Assembly (NCBI RefSeq): GCF_000425785.1
Contig: NZ_AUEC01000032.1
Span: 1 to 64,000, forward strand
DNA: 64,000 nt
Source: Pseudomonas taiwanensis DSM 21245
GTDB lineage: Bacteria > Pseudomonadota > Gammaproteobacteria > Pseudomonadales > Pseudomonadaceae
Direction of reading: 5' to 3'
This document shows positions 44,580-53,144 of the stretch, one piece after another. The notes below the pieces were generated by a model. The model saw nothing but the letters and a program-made list of their open reading frames with translations. It did not search any database and was not told the DNA's origin. Each line of letters starts with the position of its first letter. Positions within the stretch are counted from its first letter, which is position 1. The position numbers were made by a program, and so were the translations under genes.

Positions 44580-46823
44580 TCAGGCGCCCGTCGATCGCTG
44601 GCGTTGTGGATGTTGGTGCAACCAACGCTGGAACTCGGCAGCGGGCATCGGCCGCCCCAGCAAATAGCCCTGCCCCTGGTCGCAGCCTGTGTTGCGCAGG
44701 AAGTCGTATTGCGCCTGGGTTTCGATCCCCTCCGCGGTGATGCGATAACCCAGGGCGTGCCCCAGGTCGACGATGGCCCGGGCCACCGCCACCGCATCAT
44801 CGTCTTCGGGCAAGTCCTTGATGAAGGCACGGTCAATTTTCAGATGGTCGATGGGCAAGGCGCGCAAATAGGCCAAGGATGAATACCCAGTACCAAAGTC
44901 GTCCACGGCCGTTGCGACACCCATCGCCTGCAGCTGGGCCAGTACCGCGCAGGCCTGCTGCTGGCTTTCCATCAACAGGCTCTCGGTGATTTCCACCTCC
45001 AGCAGGCTGGGCGACAAGCCGTGCCGCTCCAGGGCCAGTGCCAAGGTGCTGACATAATCGCTACGTTCGATCTGCAGTGCCGCCACGTTGATCGCCAATG
45101 GCCCGGGCAGGCAGTCGTGGTCCCTCCAGGCTGCCATCTGCGCGCAGGCCAGCTCCAGCACCAGTTCGCCCAGGGGAATGATCAAACCTGTACGCTCGGC
45201 CAGCGGGATGAATTCACCGGGGGAAACCAGGCCATGCTCCGGGTCTCGCCAGCGCAATAACGCCTCCACCCCTTCCAACCGACCGCTGAACAGGTCGAGC
45301 TTAGGCTGGTACCACAGCTCGAATTCATTGTTCTGCAGCGCCCGGCGCAGATTGCGCTCCAGTTCCAGGCGTTGTTGCAAGCGTTCGGTCATCTCAGGCT
45401 GGTAAGGCTGCCAGGCATTGCGTCCGCCCTCCTTGGCTGCGTACATCGCGGTGTCGGCATGTCGTAACAGGCTGTCGGCGTCCGCACCATGCTGCGGGCA
45501 CCAGGCCAGACCGATACTGCCTGTGACCAGGCCAGCATTGCCGTTGAGGTCGAATGGCCGTTGCAAGCAGCGCAACAGTGCGCGCACCTGCTGGTTCACC
45601 TGACCCTGGCTACCCTGGAGCATGAACACGAACTCGTCCCCCCCCAGGCGACACACGCGGTCGGCACTGTCGAGCTCCTGGAGAAAACGGGCGGTAGCTT
45701 GCTGCAGCAGCAAGTCGCCCATGGCATGGCCGAGGCTGTCGTTTACCTGCTTGAAACCGTCGATGTCGAGCATCAACACCGCCAGGCCACGTCCCAGGGT
45801 GATAGCCTGGGTCAGTTGCTGCTGGAACAGCACACGATTGGGCAGCCCGGTGATGGTGTCGTAATGAGCGGAGCGCTCAAGCTTGGCCTGGGATTCGCTG
45901 AGTTCCACGTTCCGCAGGTGCAACAGACGCTGCTTGCGGCTCAGTTGCGAGATGCACAGGGTAAGCAGCCCGGTACAACCCAGCGAGAACAGGAACCAGG
46001 GGGAAGCCAGCAGCCCTGGAAACAACGGCCAGCCGTGAAGCGGCGCGGCCACCAGCTGCCAGTGCCCACCCGGCACCTCCACCGGCAGACTGAGCAGCGG
46101 CCTTTCGAACAACCGTGCATCCCCCCAGATCATGGCGCCCTCACCGCCTTTGCCATCGACACCGCGCAAGGCGATGGCAATGTTCAGGTCAGGCCGCAAA
46201 CCGGCCGAAACCAGCAGCCGCTCCACATCGGTCACCACCGACACGCTGCCCCAATAACGCTTGGCGCTCCCCTCGTCAGCCATGAACACCGGCCGCCGAT
46301 AGATCAGCGCCGTGCCCCCCTGGTACAGGTGCACCGGGCCGGCCAGTATCGGCTGATGCCGCTCCCTGGCCGCCTGCAACACCGGATACTGGTCCGGCAG
46401 ACTGCGATAATCCAGGCCAATGACCGCCTGGTTACCCTTGCGCGGATAGATATCGCGGATCACGTCGTTGGGGGCCAGCGCCACATGGCGCATGTAAGGC
46501 ACCGACGCCAATGCCTCGCGTGCCATGACACGAAAATGCTCAGGGCTGATACCACCATCGGCGGCAATTAATTGCGCGATGCCTTCGGTCTCGCCGAACG
46601 CCGCGCGTAACTGCGCCTCCAGCGCTGCGCGCACTCCCGACAACTGCGCGCTCAAGGTGCTGACCTGGTCGCTGCGTTCACGCTGGACATCGAGCCGGCC
46701 AAGCAACACCGACAAGCCGATACCGACCAGGGCGAAACCGATGGGCAACAAACGGCTGGCATGACGGCGAATGGCCTCTGACGTCGGGGCCGGCTCGTCT
46801 GGAGATGGGTAAAAAATGCTCAT
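44580..46823 (-). CDS. CHASE-GGDEF-EAL cyclic-di-GMP enzyme
   Basis: 747 residues. A membrane segment (about 26-44), a periplasmic CHASE sensor (about 80-270; MRHVALAPND, IGLDYRS), a second membrane segment (about 275-295), then GGDEF (RLGGDEFVFM) and EAL (EGVEALLRWRD; DDFGTGYSSLAYLR). Both active-site motifs are intact, so it could make or degrade c-di-GMP. An RxxD I-site is not visible (DSAD at its position). It lies beside the exopolysaccharide locus, whose secretion is probably c-di-GMP dependent. Confidence 0.88.
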   Translation of the reverse strand: MSIFYPSPDEPAPTSEAIRRHASRLLPIGFALVGIGLSVLLGRLDVQRERSDQVSTLSAQLSGVRAALEAQLRAAFGETEGIAQLIAADGGISPEHFRVMAREALASVPYMRHVALAPNDVIRDIYPRKGNQAVIGLDYRSLPDQYPVLQAARERHQPILAGPVHLYQGGTALIYRRPVFMADEGSAKRYWGSVSVVTDVERLLVSAGLRPDLNIAIALRGVDGKGGEGAMIWGDARLFERPLLSLPVEVPGGHWQLVAAPLHGWPLFPGLLASPWFLFSLGCTGLLTLCISQLSRKQRLLHLRNVELSESQAKLERSAHYDTITGLPNRVLFQQQLTQAITLGRGLAVLMLDIDGFKQVNDSLGHAMGDLLLQQATARFLQELDSADRVCRLGGDEFVFMLQGSQGQVNQQVRALLRCLQRPFDLNGNAGLVTGSIGLAWCPQHGADADSLLRHADTAMYAAKEGGRNAWQPYQPEMTERLQQRLELERNLRRALQNNEFELWYQPKLDLFSGRLEGVEALLRWRDPEHGLVSPGEFIPLAERTGLIIPLGELVLELACAQMAAWRDHDCLPGPLAINVAALQIERSDYVSTLALALERHGLSPSLLEVEITESLLMESQQQACAVLAQLQAMGVATAVDDFGTGYSSLAYLRALPIDHLKIDRAFIKDLPEDDDAVAVARAIVDLGHALGYRITAEGIETQAQYDFLRNTGCDQGQGYLLGRPMPAAEFQRWLHQHPQRQRSTGA

Positions 46824-46963
46824 GGTCCCGATGCTGGAGGTCGATTGACTGTGTATCGGCGCAAACCGGGCAATGTTGAGCCAGACTGGTGTTTTTCTTC
46901 CGGCGGGTGCATGCTCAGGTGCTGAAGCGTTTCACCCTGCCAAATATGTGAGGTGCAGTACCC

Positions 46964-48583
46964 ATGGACCGTCTGCTCGATTCGCTGTTTCCCACTGCCG
47001 ATGACATCCCCGAAGCGTGGCGCCTGGGAGCGCCGCTGGAACAGCGCGAATACCTCGTCAATGGCGAGTTGAAGCGCTGGGACGGCCCCCTGGCCACCGT
47101 CCGCAGCCCGGTCTGGATCAAGGAAAGCGATACAGAGCGCCAAGTCATCCTCGGCAGTGCGCCGCTGCTCGATGCCGATACCGCACTCACCGCCCTCGAT
47201 GCCGCGGTGCAGGCCTACGACAAGGGCCGCGGTGCCTGGCCGACGATGCGCGTAGCAGAGCGCATCCAGCACGTTGAAACCTTCCTGGCCCGCATGCTTG
47301 AGCAACGCCAGGCAGTGGTCAAGCTACTGATGTGGGAAATCGGCAAGAATCTCAAGGACTCGGAAAAAGAGTTCGACCGCACCTGCGACTACATCGTCGA
47401 CACCATCAACGCCCTCAAGGACCTCGACCGCCGCTCCAGCCGTTTCGAGCTGGAACAGGGCACCCTCGGCCAGATCCGCCGAGCGCCGCTGGGCGTGGCA
47501 CTGTGCATGGGGCCATACAACTACCCACTCAATGAAACCTTCACCACGTTGATCCCGGCACTGATCATGGGCAACACCGTGGTGTTCAAACCGGCCAAGT
47601 TCGGCGTTCTGTTGATTCGTCCGTTGCTCGAAGCCTTCCGCGACAGTTTCCCGCCAGGTGTCATCAACGTCATCTATGGCCGTGGGCGCGAGACCGTCAG
47701 TGCCCTGATGGCCAGTGGCGACATCGACGTGTTCGCCTTCATCGGCACCCACAAGGCGGCGAGTGACTTGAAGAAGCTTCACCCGCGCCCGCACCGCCTG
47801 CGTGCCGCCCTGGGCCTGGACGCCAAGAACCCCGGCATCGTGTTGCCCGACGTTGACCTGGACAACGCGGTGGAAGAAGCCGTCACCGGCGCCCTGTCGT
47901 TCAATGGTCAGCGCTGCACGGCGCTGAAGATCCTGTTCGTGCACGAGGATGTGGTCGATGCCTTCCTCGACAAGTTCCAACGCAAGCTCGCTACCCTCAA
48001 GCCGGGCATGCCATGGGCGCCGGGCGTAGCGCTGACCCCGCTGCCCGAGCAGGGCAAGGTCGACTACCTCGACGGCCTGGTAGCCGATGCCATTGCCAAA
48101 GGCGCGCGGGTGCTCAACGAAGGGGGTGGGCAAAGCCGAGGCTCGTTCTTCTACCCCGCCCTGCTCTACCCGGTGGCACCGAGCATGCGTGTCTACCATG
48201 AGGAGCAGTTCGGCCCGCTGGTGCCGGTGGTGCCCTACCGCGACCTGCAGACGGTGGTCGACTATGTGCTCGACTCCGACTACGGCCAGCAACTGAGTCT
48301 ATTCGGCAACGACCCGCAGACCATTGGCAACCTGGTCGACACCTTCGCCAACCAGGTAGGCCGCATCAACATCAATGCACAGTGCCAGCGAGGGCCTGAC
48401 ACGTATCCGTTCAATGGCCGCAAGAACAGCGCCGAGGGCACCTTGTCCGTACACGATGCCCTGAGGGTGTTCTCGATTCGGACCCTGGTGGCGACCAAGT
48501 TCCAGGAGGCCAACAAAGCATTGATCAGCGAGATCATCCGTAACCGTCAGTCGAGTTTCCTGACCACTGACTACATCTTCTAA
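46964..48583 (+). CDS. gapN: GapN-like NADP-dependent glyceraldehyde-3-phosphate dehydrogenase
   Basis: 539 residues, a long aldehyde dehydrogenase. Catalytic Cys318 lies in FNGQRCTALK and the Asn motif GPYNYPLN is at 183-190. The usual general-base Glu (ELGG) is replaced in RAALGLDAKN (280-289), which may be a subfamily trait. Such proteins are annotated as non-phosphorylating GAPDH in Pseudomonas, making NADPH and 3-phosphoglycerate. Starts after GAGGTG. Single gene. Confidence 0.75.
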   Translation: MDRLLDSLFPTADDIPEAWRLGAPLEQREYLVNGELKRWDGPLATVRSPVWIKESDTERQVILGSAPLLDADTALTALDAAVQAYDKGRGAWPTMRVAERIQHVETFLARMLEQRQAVVKLLMWEIGKNLKDSEKEFDRTCDYIVDTINALKDLDRRSSRFELEQGTLGQIRRAPLGVALCMGPYNYPLNETFTTLIPALIMGNTVVFKPAKFGVLLIRPLLEAFRDSFPPGVINVIYGRGRETVSALMASGDIDVFAFIGTHKAASDLKKLHPRPHRLRAALGLDAKNPGIVLPDVDLDNAVEEAVTGALSFNGQRCTALKILFVHEDVVDAFLDKFQRKLATLKPGMPWAPGVALTPLPEQGKVDYLDGLVADAIAKGARVLNEGGGQSRGSFFYPALLYPVAPSMRVYHEEQFGPLVPVVPYRDLQTVVDYVLDSDYGQQLSLFGNDPQTIGNLVDTFANQVGRININAQCQRGPDTYPFNGRKNSAEGTLSVHDALRVFSIRTLVATKFQEANKALISEIIRNRQSSFLTTDYIF

Positions 48584-48593
48584 TGTCTTGCAG

Positions 48594-48613
48594 CCGCCAG
48601 TTCAGGCTGGCGG
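48594..48613 (+). terminator. Hairpin after gapN
   Basis: CCGCCAG (48594-48600) pairs with CTGGCGG (48607-48613), 10 bases beyond the stop codon. A weak T-rich stretch follows, so it is a plausible but imperfect terminator. Confidence 0.45.
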
Positions 48614-48746
48614 TATAGCGTTTATAGGAATTTGTTCTAACCACCCTGTCGATTTTTCAAGCGCGCAAACGACTCTATGCAGTAGGTAACGTTGGGAGGC
48701 TCGCTCGCCGGGTCTTCCGGCATCCACGTCAAAGGAGCGATGAAAA

Positions 48747-49214
48747 ATGACAGTCAAACCCATCCCCGAAGGCCAGCACAGCATCACCCCCTATCTGGGT
48801 ATCAAGGATGCGAGCAAGGCCATCGAGTTTTACAAGAAAGCCTTCGGCGCCATCGAGATGTTTCGCCTCGATGGCCCGGATGGCCGTGTCGGCCATGCCG
48901 AGCTGAAGATCGGCGACTCGTCGTTGATGCTCGCCGACCCTTGCGACATGGAAGGCAGCCTCAAGGCCAGCCAAACCATCAGTGCACCCGCCGTTGGCCT
49001 GCACCTGTACGTCGCGGACTGCGACAGCGTCTATGCCCAGGCAATCGCCGCTGGCGCCACCCAACTGCATCCGCTACAAGACCAGTTCTATGGCGACCGC
49101 AGCGGCACCTTGAAAGACCCGTTCGGCAACCTCTGGTTCATCTCAACCCACAAGGAAGACCTCAGCGTCGAGGAGATACGCGCACGCGCCGCGAAAATGT
49201 TCGGCGGCAACTGA
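48747..49214 (+). CDS. VOC-family protein (PhnB/glyoxalase-like)
   Basis: 155 residues with two paired beta-alpha-beta-beta-beta units. SITPYLGIKDASKAIEFYKKAFGA is the PhnB-like start; VGHAELKIGDSSLMLAD and the C-terminal FGDRSGTLKDPFGNLWFI-like end (here YGDRSGTLKDPFGNLWFIST) fit. Metal ligands are less certain. Small-molecule binding or isomerase role unknown. AAAGGAG lies upstream of the ATG. Confidence 0.82.
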   Translation: MTVKPIPEGQHSITPYLGIKDASKAIEFYKKAFGAIEMFRLDGPDGRVGHAELKIGDSSLMLADPCDMEGSLKASQTISAPAVGLHLYVADCDSVYAQAIAAGATQLHPLQDQFYGDRSGTLKDPFGNLWFISTHKEDLSVEEIRARAAKMFGGN

Positions 49215-49298
49215 GCGCCAGGCAGCTTGCCTCACGCTTGAAGTTGAAACCCGCGCGGCTTTGCTTGAAGCTTGGGGCTCGTAGCTTGGAGCTGCTCA

Positions 49299-50474
49299 AT
49301 GCGAATCATCGACAAGACCGCCGCGCTGGTGCGCAGCCTCACGCCCGCTGAAGAGGAGCTGCTGGTCGGCTTCGCCAACGGCACACTCGCCGGCCCACGC
49401 CTACTGCAGGCTAACCAGTGGCTGATGAAAGTGCGCAGCGCCAACCAGTGGCTGGCATGCGACTGCCGCAAGGACGCCCTGCCCGTGCTCAATGTCACGC
49501 TAAACGGCAACACTGGCACGCTGTTTCTAAAGAACAACCCCGGCACTGCGGAACATGCTCCAGGCTGCCCATTCAGCAAGGATGAGCGCGAAGACAGTGA
49601 GGACGAGCAAGCGCCCAGTTCGCCGGTTGCCTGGCTTGCGCCTGATACACCACTGCGTCTGATCGGTGACTTCCAAAAGGCTGGCGACGGCGTTGAAACC
49701 AGCGAGCGACGCGAACAGCAGCGCTTGCTGTCGCTGCTGCTGACCTGGATGGAGACCAGCGGCCTCAATCTGTATGCCTCGCACCTGAAGAAGGACCTTA
49801 CCGGGCAGTTCGCCGAGCTGCGTGGCGTGGCCAGTCGCTACCCATTGCTGGCGCGGGTGCCAGCCAGCAATTACCTGGAAACCCGCCTGGACATGAAGCA
49901 CATGATGATGCTCAAGGCCAGGCTGCGCGAAGCGACGGTGTTCGGCAACCACCGCCGCCATGGGCTGATACTCGACTGCGTCGACCAGATCAAGGGGCGC
50001 AAGCTGTTCAACAACCGCAACGAGGACGGCTTCGACTTCCAGGGCCACCACCTGTACTGGGGCGGCAGCCGCGCATCCGGGCCGTTGCTGGCGTTGGCGC
50101 TCTACTCGCCGACCACGGCCGGCAGCCATTTCTATGAGCTGATTCACGTGGCCAGCGTGCCGGTGCTGTCGCGAGTTCACCTGTTCCCGGTGTACCGTGA
50201 CGAAGAGCGCGAGCCGCTCAAGGCGCTGGTGTCGTTGATCGACTGGATGGCCAGCAAGGGCGTGAAGGTGCAGATGCGCAGACCGGTGATTGGTGGCCAG
50301 GTGATGGACGAGTTGGTGCTCACGTCGGACCAGGATCGCGTGTTGTCGGTATCGTTGCTGGAGAAGCCGCTGGGGCCAGAGCCTGAGACCGAACATTTCA
50401 AACGCTACGCCGACTTCAAGAGCTTGGAGACCTTCCGCAAGTATGTGGCGGGGTTCTTCATGCGGGAGCGCTGA
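49299..50474 (+). CDS. Conserved hypothetical protein with Cys/His cluster
   Basis: 391 residues from ATG at 49299 (TTGGAG 7 bases before). An N-terminal ACDC (C-x-C) and EHAPGC (H-x3-C) cluster at about residues 52-90 could bind zinc; the pattern recalls DUF1173 proteins but I am not sure of the family. No transmembrane segment. Function unknown; no operon partner besides the VOC gene 84 bp upstream. Confidence 0.7.
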   Translation: MRIIDKTAALVRSLTPAEEELLVGFANGTLAGPRLLQANQWLMKVRSANQWLACDCRKDALPVLNVTLNGNTGTLFLKNNPGTAEHAPGCPFSKDEREDSEDEQAPSSPVAWLAPDTPLRLIGDFQKAGDGVETSERREQQRLLSLLLTWMETSGLNLYASHLKKDLTGQFAELRGVASRYPLLARVPASNYLETRLDMKHMMMLKARLREATVFGNHRRHGLILDCVDQIKGRKLFNNRNEDGFDFQGHHLYWGGSRASGPLLALALYSPTTAGSHFYELIHVASVPVLSRVHLFPVYRDEEREPLKALVSLIDWMASKGVKVQMRRPVIGGQVMDELVLTSDQDRVLSVSLLEKPLGPEPETEHFKRYADFKSLETFRKYVAGFFMRER

Positions 50475-50513
50475 AGTGCTTTTTTGGGGGGTGGATGCTT
50501 GGCGGCGCTGGTG

Positions 50514-50737
50514 AGATCGAGCGCCGCCCGCGCGGCGCATCGCGAGCAAGGCTCGCTCCTACGTTTGTTGCGGGCCAGTAACGTCAGTGACAGGCGCGCG
50601 CGTCCGCCTGGTTTGTACGACCCCATATTGCGCCGTGCTCTAAAGCGTTCGCGCGCATATCCCACAGATTCATTGGCCCGAAACCGACGTAGGAGCGAGC
50701 CTTGCTCGCGATGCGCCGCGCGGGCGGCGCTCGATCT
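50514..50737. repeat. REPIN-like perfect 51-bp inverted repeat in a 317-bp gene-free stretch
   Basis: 50514-50564 and 50687-50737 are exact reverse complements (51 bp) around a 122-base spacer. Each arm contains the REP core GCGAGCAAGGCTCGC. It fills most of the stretch between the hypothetical gene and ilvA and could serve as their terminator. Perfect identity suggests recent origin or gene conversion. Confidence 0.8.
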
Positions 50738-50791
50738 ACGCATCACCTCCTAACACAAGACCGCCACTTCACCGCCCCTACCTCCCCGGAA

Positions 50792-52354
50792 TCACCCAAG
50801 AAACAACCGATACGCCGGGTTATCCGTCTCGTCCCAATACCGATAGCCCATCTCGTCCAACGCCTGCGGCAAGCTGCCCTGCTCGTCGTCCGGCACTTCC
50901 AACGCCGCAAACACCCGGGCCTCGGCTGCTCCGTGGTTGCGGTAATGGAACAAACTGATGTTCCAGCGCTTGCCCAGACGCTCCAGGAACCCCAGCAAGG
51001 CCCCCGGCCGCTCGGGGAACTCGAAGCGCAGCACCCGCTCATTGGCGCCTGGTGCCGCGTGGCCGCCGACGGTGTGACGAACGTGCAACTTGGCCAGTTC
51101 GTTGTCGGTCAGGTCGAGTACGTTGTAGCCCTGTTCGCGCAAATGGTTCAGCAGTTGCTCGCGCGGATCATGCAGCGGGTGCGTCTGAACGCCCACGAAC
51201 AGCCGCGCTTCCTTGCCTGGATAATAGCGGTAGTTGAACTCGGTGATCTGCCGCTTGCCCAGCGCCTGGCAGAAGGCGCGGAAGCTGCCTGGCTGCTCAG
51301 GGATGGTCACGGCGATGATCGCCTCGCGCTGCTCGCCCAGTTCGGCGCGCTCGGCGACATGGCGCAGGCGGTCGAAATTGACGTTGGCGCCCGAGTCGAT
51401 GGCAACCAGAGCCTTACCCTGCACGCCTTCACGGGCTACGTATTTCTTGATGCCCGCCACGGCCAGGGCGCCGGAAGGCTCGGTGATCGAACGGGTGTCG
51501 TCGTAGATGTCCTTGATCGCCGCGCACAGCTCGTCGCTGCTGACGGTGACCACCTCATCGACGAAGTGACGGCACAACTCGAAGCAATGCGCGCCGATCT
51601 GCGCCACCGCCACGCCGTCGGCGAAAGTACCGACCTGGGGCAGAATCACCCGTTCACCGGCGGCCATGGCAGCCTGCAGGCAATTGGAATCCTCCGGTTC
51701 GACACCGATGACCTTGACCTCGGGGCGCAGGTACTTCACGTATGCGGCAATGCCCGCCACCAGTCCGCCGCCGCCAACCGGCACGAAGATCGCGTGCAGC
51801 GCACCTGGGTGCTGGCGCAGGATCTCCATCGCAACGGTGCCCTGCCCGGAAATGACATCCGGGTCGTCGAACGGAGGCACGAAGGTCGCCCCCTCATCGT
51901 CCGCCAGCTTCAGGGCATGGGCCAACGCGTGGGGGAAGCTCTCGCCGTGCAACACCACATGGCCGCCACGGGAGCGCACGCCTTCGACCTTCAGCGACGG
52001 GGTGGTAGTGGGCATGACGATGGTCGCTTTGATCCCCAGGTGCGCCGCCGCCAACGCGACACCCTGGGCGTGGTTGCCAGCCGATGCAGTGATCACCCCG
52101 CGCTCACGCTGCGCCGTGCTCAAGCGTGACAGGCGGGTGTAGGCACCGCGGATCTTGAACGAGAACGTCGGTTGCAGGTCTTCGCGCTTGAGCAGCACCT
52201 GGTTGCCCAGGCTTGCCGACAACGCCGGAGCGACTTGCAAGGGAGTCTCGATCGCCAGGTCGTACACCGGCGCGGCGAGAATGCGCCGAACCTGTTCCGA
52301 CAGCAGTTGCTGGGGGGTGACGAGGGGACGCGGGCTGACACTGAGGTTGGTCAT
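50792..52354 (-). CDS. ilvA: Biosynthetic threonine ammonia-lyase (two ACT domains)
   Basis: 520 residues. PLP domain with Schiff-base Lys67 in SFKIRGAY and the Gly-rich VPVGGGGLVAGIA; the C-terminal third carries two ACT-like regulatory domains (VTIPEQPGSFRAFCQ and LRFEFPERPGALLGF). It converts threonine to 2-oxobutanoate, the first step to isoleucine, with feedback inhibition by Ile. AGGAG lies 6 bases before ATG. Expression is controlled by the leader and attenuator upstream. Confidence 0.92.
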   Translation of the reverse strand: MTNLSVSPRPLVTPQQLLSEQVRRILAAPVYDLAIETPLQVAPALSASLGNQVLLKREDLQPTFSFKIRGAYTRLSRLSTAQRERGVITASAGNHAQGVALAAAHLGIKATIVMPTTTPSLKVEGVRSRGGHVVLHGESFPHALAHALKLADDEGATFVPPFDDPDVISGQGTVAMEILRQHPGALHAIFVPVGGGGLVAGIAAYVKYLRPEVKVIGVEPEDSNCLQAAMAAGERVILPQVGTFADGVAVAQIGAHCFELCRHFVDEVVTVSSDELCAAIKDIYDDTRSITEPSGALAVAGIKKYVAREGVQGKALVAIDSGANVNFDRLRHVAERAELGEQREAIIAVTIPEQPGSFRAFCQALGKRQITEFNYRYYPGKEARLFVGVQTHPLHDPREQLLNHLREQGYNVLDLTDNELAKLHVRHTVGGHAAPGANERVLRFEFPERPGALLGFLERLGKRWNISLFHYRNHGAAEARVFAALEVPDDEQGSLPQALDEMGYRYWDETDNPAYRLFLG

Positions 52355-52401
52355 CGATGACTCCTGGTTGTTTTCACGTTGCCCAGGAGTCAGAGAGAAA
52401 A

Positions 52402-52422
52402 AACCCGCCTCCAGGGCGGGTT
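52402..52422 (-). terminator. ilvA attenuator: intrinsic terminator with U6 tract
   Basis: On the minus strand AACCCGCC (52422-52415) and GGCGGGTT (52409-52402) form an 8-bp stem with a 5-base loop, followed directly by six T (52403-52398). It lies 48-68 bases upstream of the ilvA ATG, within the leader, not at a gene end. Part of the stem can instead pair with the leader end (GGCGGG at 52447-52442), making an antiterminator. Confidence 0.85.
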
Positions 52423-52437
52423 CGGTGCACGTACGCG

Positions 52438-52500
52438 CTAGCCCGCCAAACTGATAATGGCGGTAATAATAATGGCGTTGGCGTGCGGGAATGTGTTCAT
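52438..52500 (-). CDS. ilvA leader peptide (Ile-rich, 20 residues)
   Basis: ATG at 52500 to TAG at 52438 encodes a 20-residue peptide with the run AIIITAII: five Ile and one Thr codon in eight. This is the typical regulatory peptide of ilv operons: ribosomes stall at Ile codons when charged tRNA-Ile is low. No Shine-Dalgarno is visible; the promoter lies so close that translation may be nearly leaderless. Confidence 0.8.
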   Translation of the reverse strand: MNTFPHANAIIITAIISLAG

Positions 52501-52510
52501 GGGTAGGGAA

Positions 52511-52538
52511 GTTATCCCGCCGCTAAGCAGGAAGTCAA
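52511..52538 (-). promoter_or_regulatory. Promoter of the ilvA leader
   Basis: TTGACT (52538-52533), 16-base spacer, GATAAC (52516-52511) on the minus strand: 5 of 6 and 4 of 6 consensus matches. The start site would be only a few bases before the leader ATG. It overlaps the end of the PACE efflux gene. Confidence 0.5.
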
Positions 52539-52966
52539 CACTTTGCTTCTTGCGCCGAGACCGGCACATCGAACACTTTGTCGAAGCCCCACTGGAACAC
52601 GAACGCGTACACGAAGAAGAACACGAACAGTGCCAGGTTGGTGAGCAACGCCGCCCACAAGCTGATGTCCATCCAGTACGCCACCAGTGGCAACAGTATC
52701 AACACCAGTCCGCCCTCGAAGCCCAGCGCATGCAGGAACCGCCGCCACAACGTGCGGGTGCGCTGGCGCTGACGCGCCTCCCAACGCTCGAAGGCCCAGT
52801 TGAAGCCCATGTTCCAGCTCATGGCGATGCCCGACATCAGCACTGAAAGCACCGTCGAATGGGCCATGCCTGCATCGAACATCAACGACAACGCCGGCGC
52901 CACGCACGCCACGGCGATGATTTCGTAAAGGATGGCCTGAACGACCTTGCGGGCCTTGCCTTGCAT
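52535..52966 (-). CDS. PACE-family efflux protein (BTP domains)
   Basis: 143 residues from the ATG at 52966 (AGGAG 6 bases before). Four transmembrane helices as two pairs: QAILYEIIAVACVAPALSL, VLSVLMSGIAMSWNMGFNW, LVLILLPLVAYWM and LLTNLALFVFFFVYAFVF, each pair with the BTP motif (NWAFERWE). This matches proteobacterial antimicrobial compound efflux (AceI-like) transporters, which export biocides such as chlorhexidine. It is divergent from wecB. Confidence 0.82.
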   Translation of the reverse strand: MQGKARKVVQAILYEIIAVACVAPALSLMFDAGMAHSTVLSVLMSGIAMSWNMGFNWAFERWEARQRQRTRTLWRRFLHALGFEGGLVLILLPLVAYWMDISLWAALLTNLALFVFFFVYAFVFQWGFDKVFDVPVSAQEAKC

Positions 52967-53144
52967 GTGGGGCTCCTGAGTCACGCGAAAGCGAACGGTA
53001 CGCCGGTTGACGGGCATGTTCAACGTGCACATTCAGCGCGCCTGCCGGATTGGACAAGCTCTGGTTCCCCTGCTTGTATCTAAATCCTGCAAGCGCGACG
53101 CAATCGTACAACTTCGGACATGGAATCGGACGAGGAGCACGACG

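Noticed and set aside
44572..44588. GGCGCC/GGCGCC hairpin at the end of the CHASE-GGDEF-EAL gene
   Set aside because: Very short loop and no U tract; it overlaps the coding end, so a terminator cannot be claimed.
53006..53024. GTTGA-N9-TCAAC inverted repeat before wecB
   Set aside because: A five-base dyad is expected by chance in such a length and matches no known operator well.
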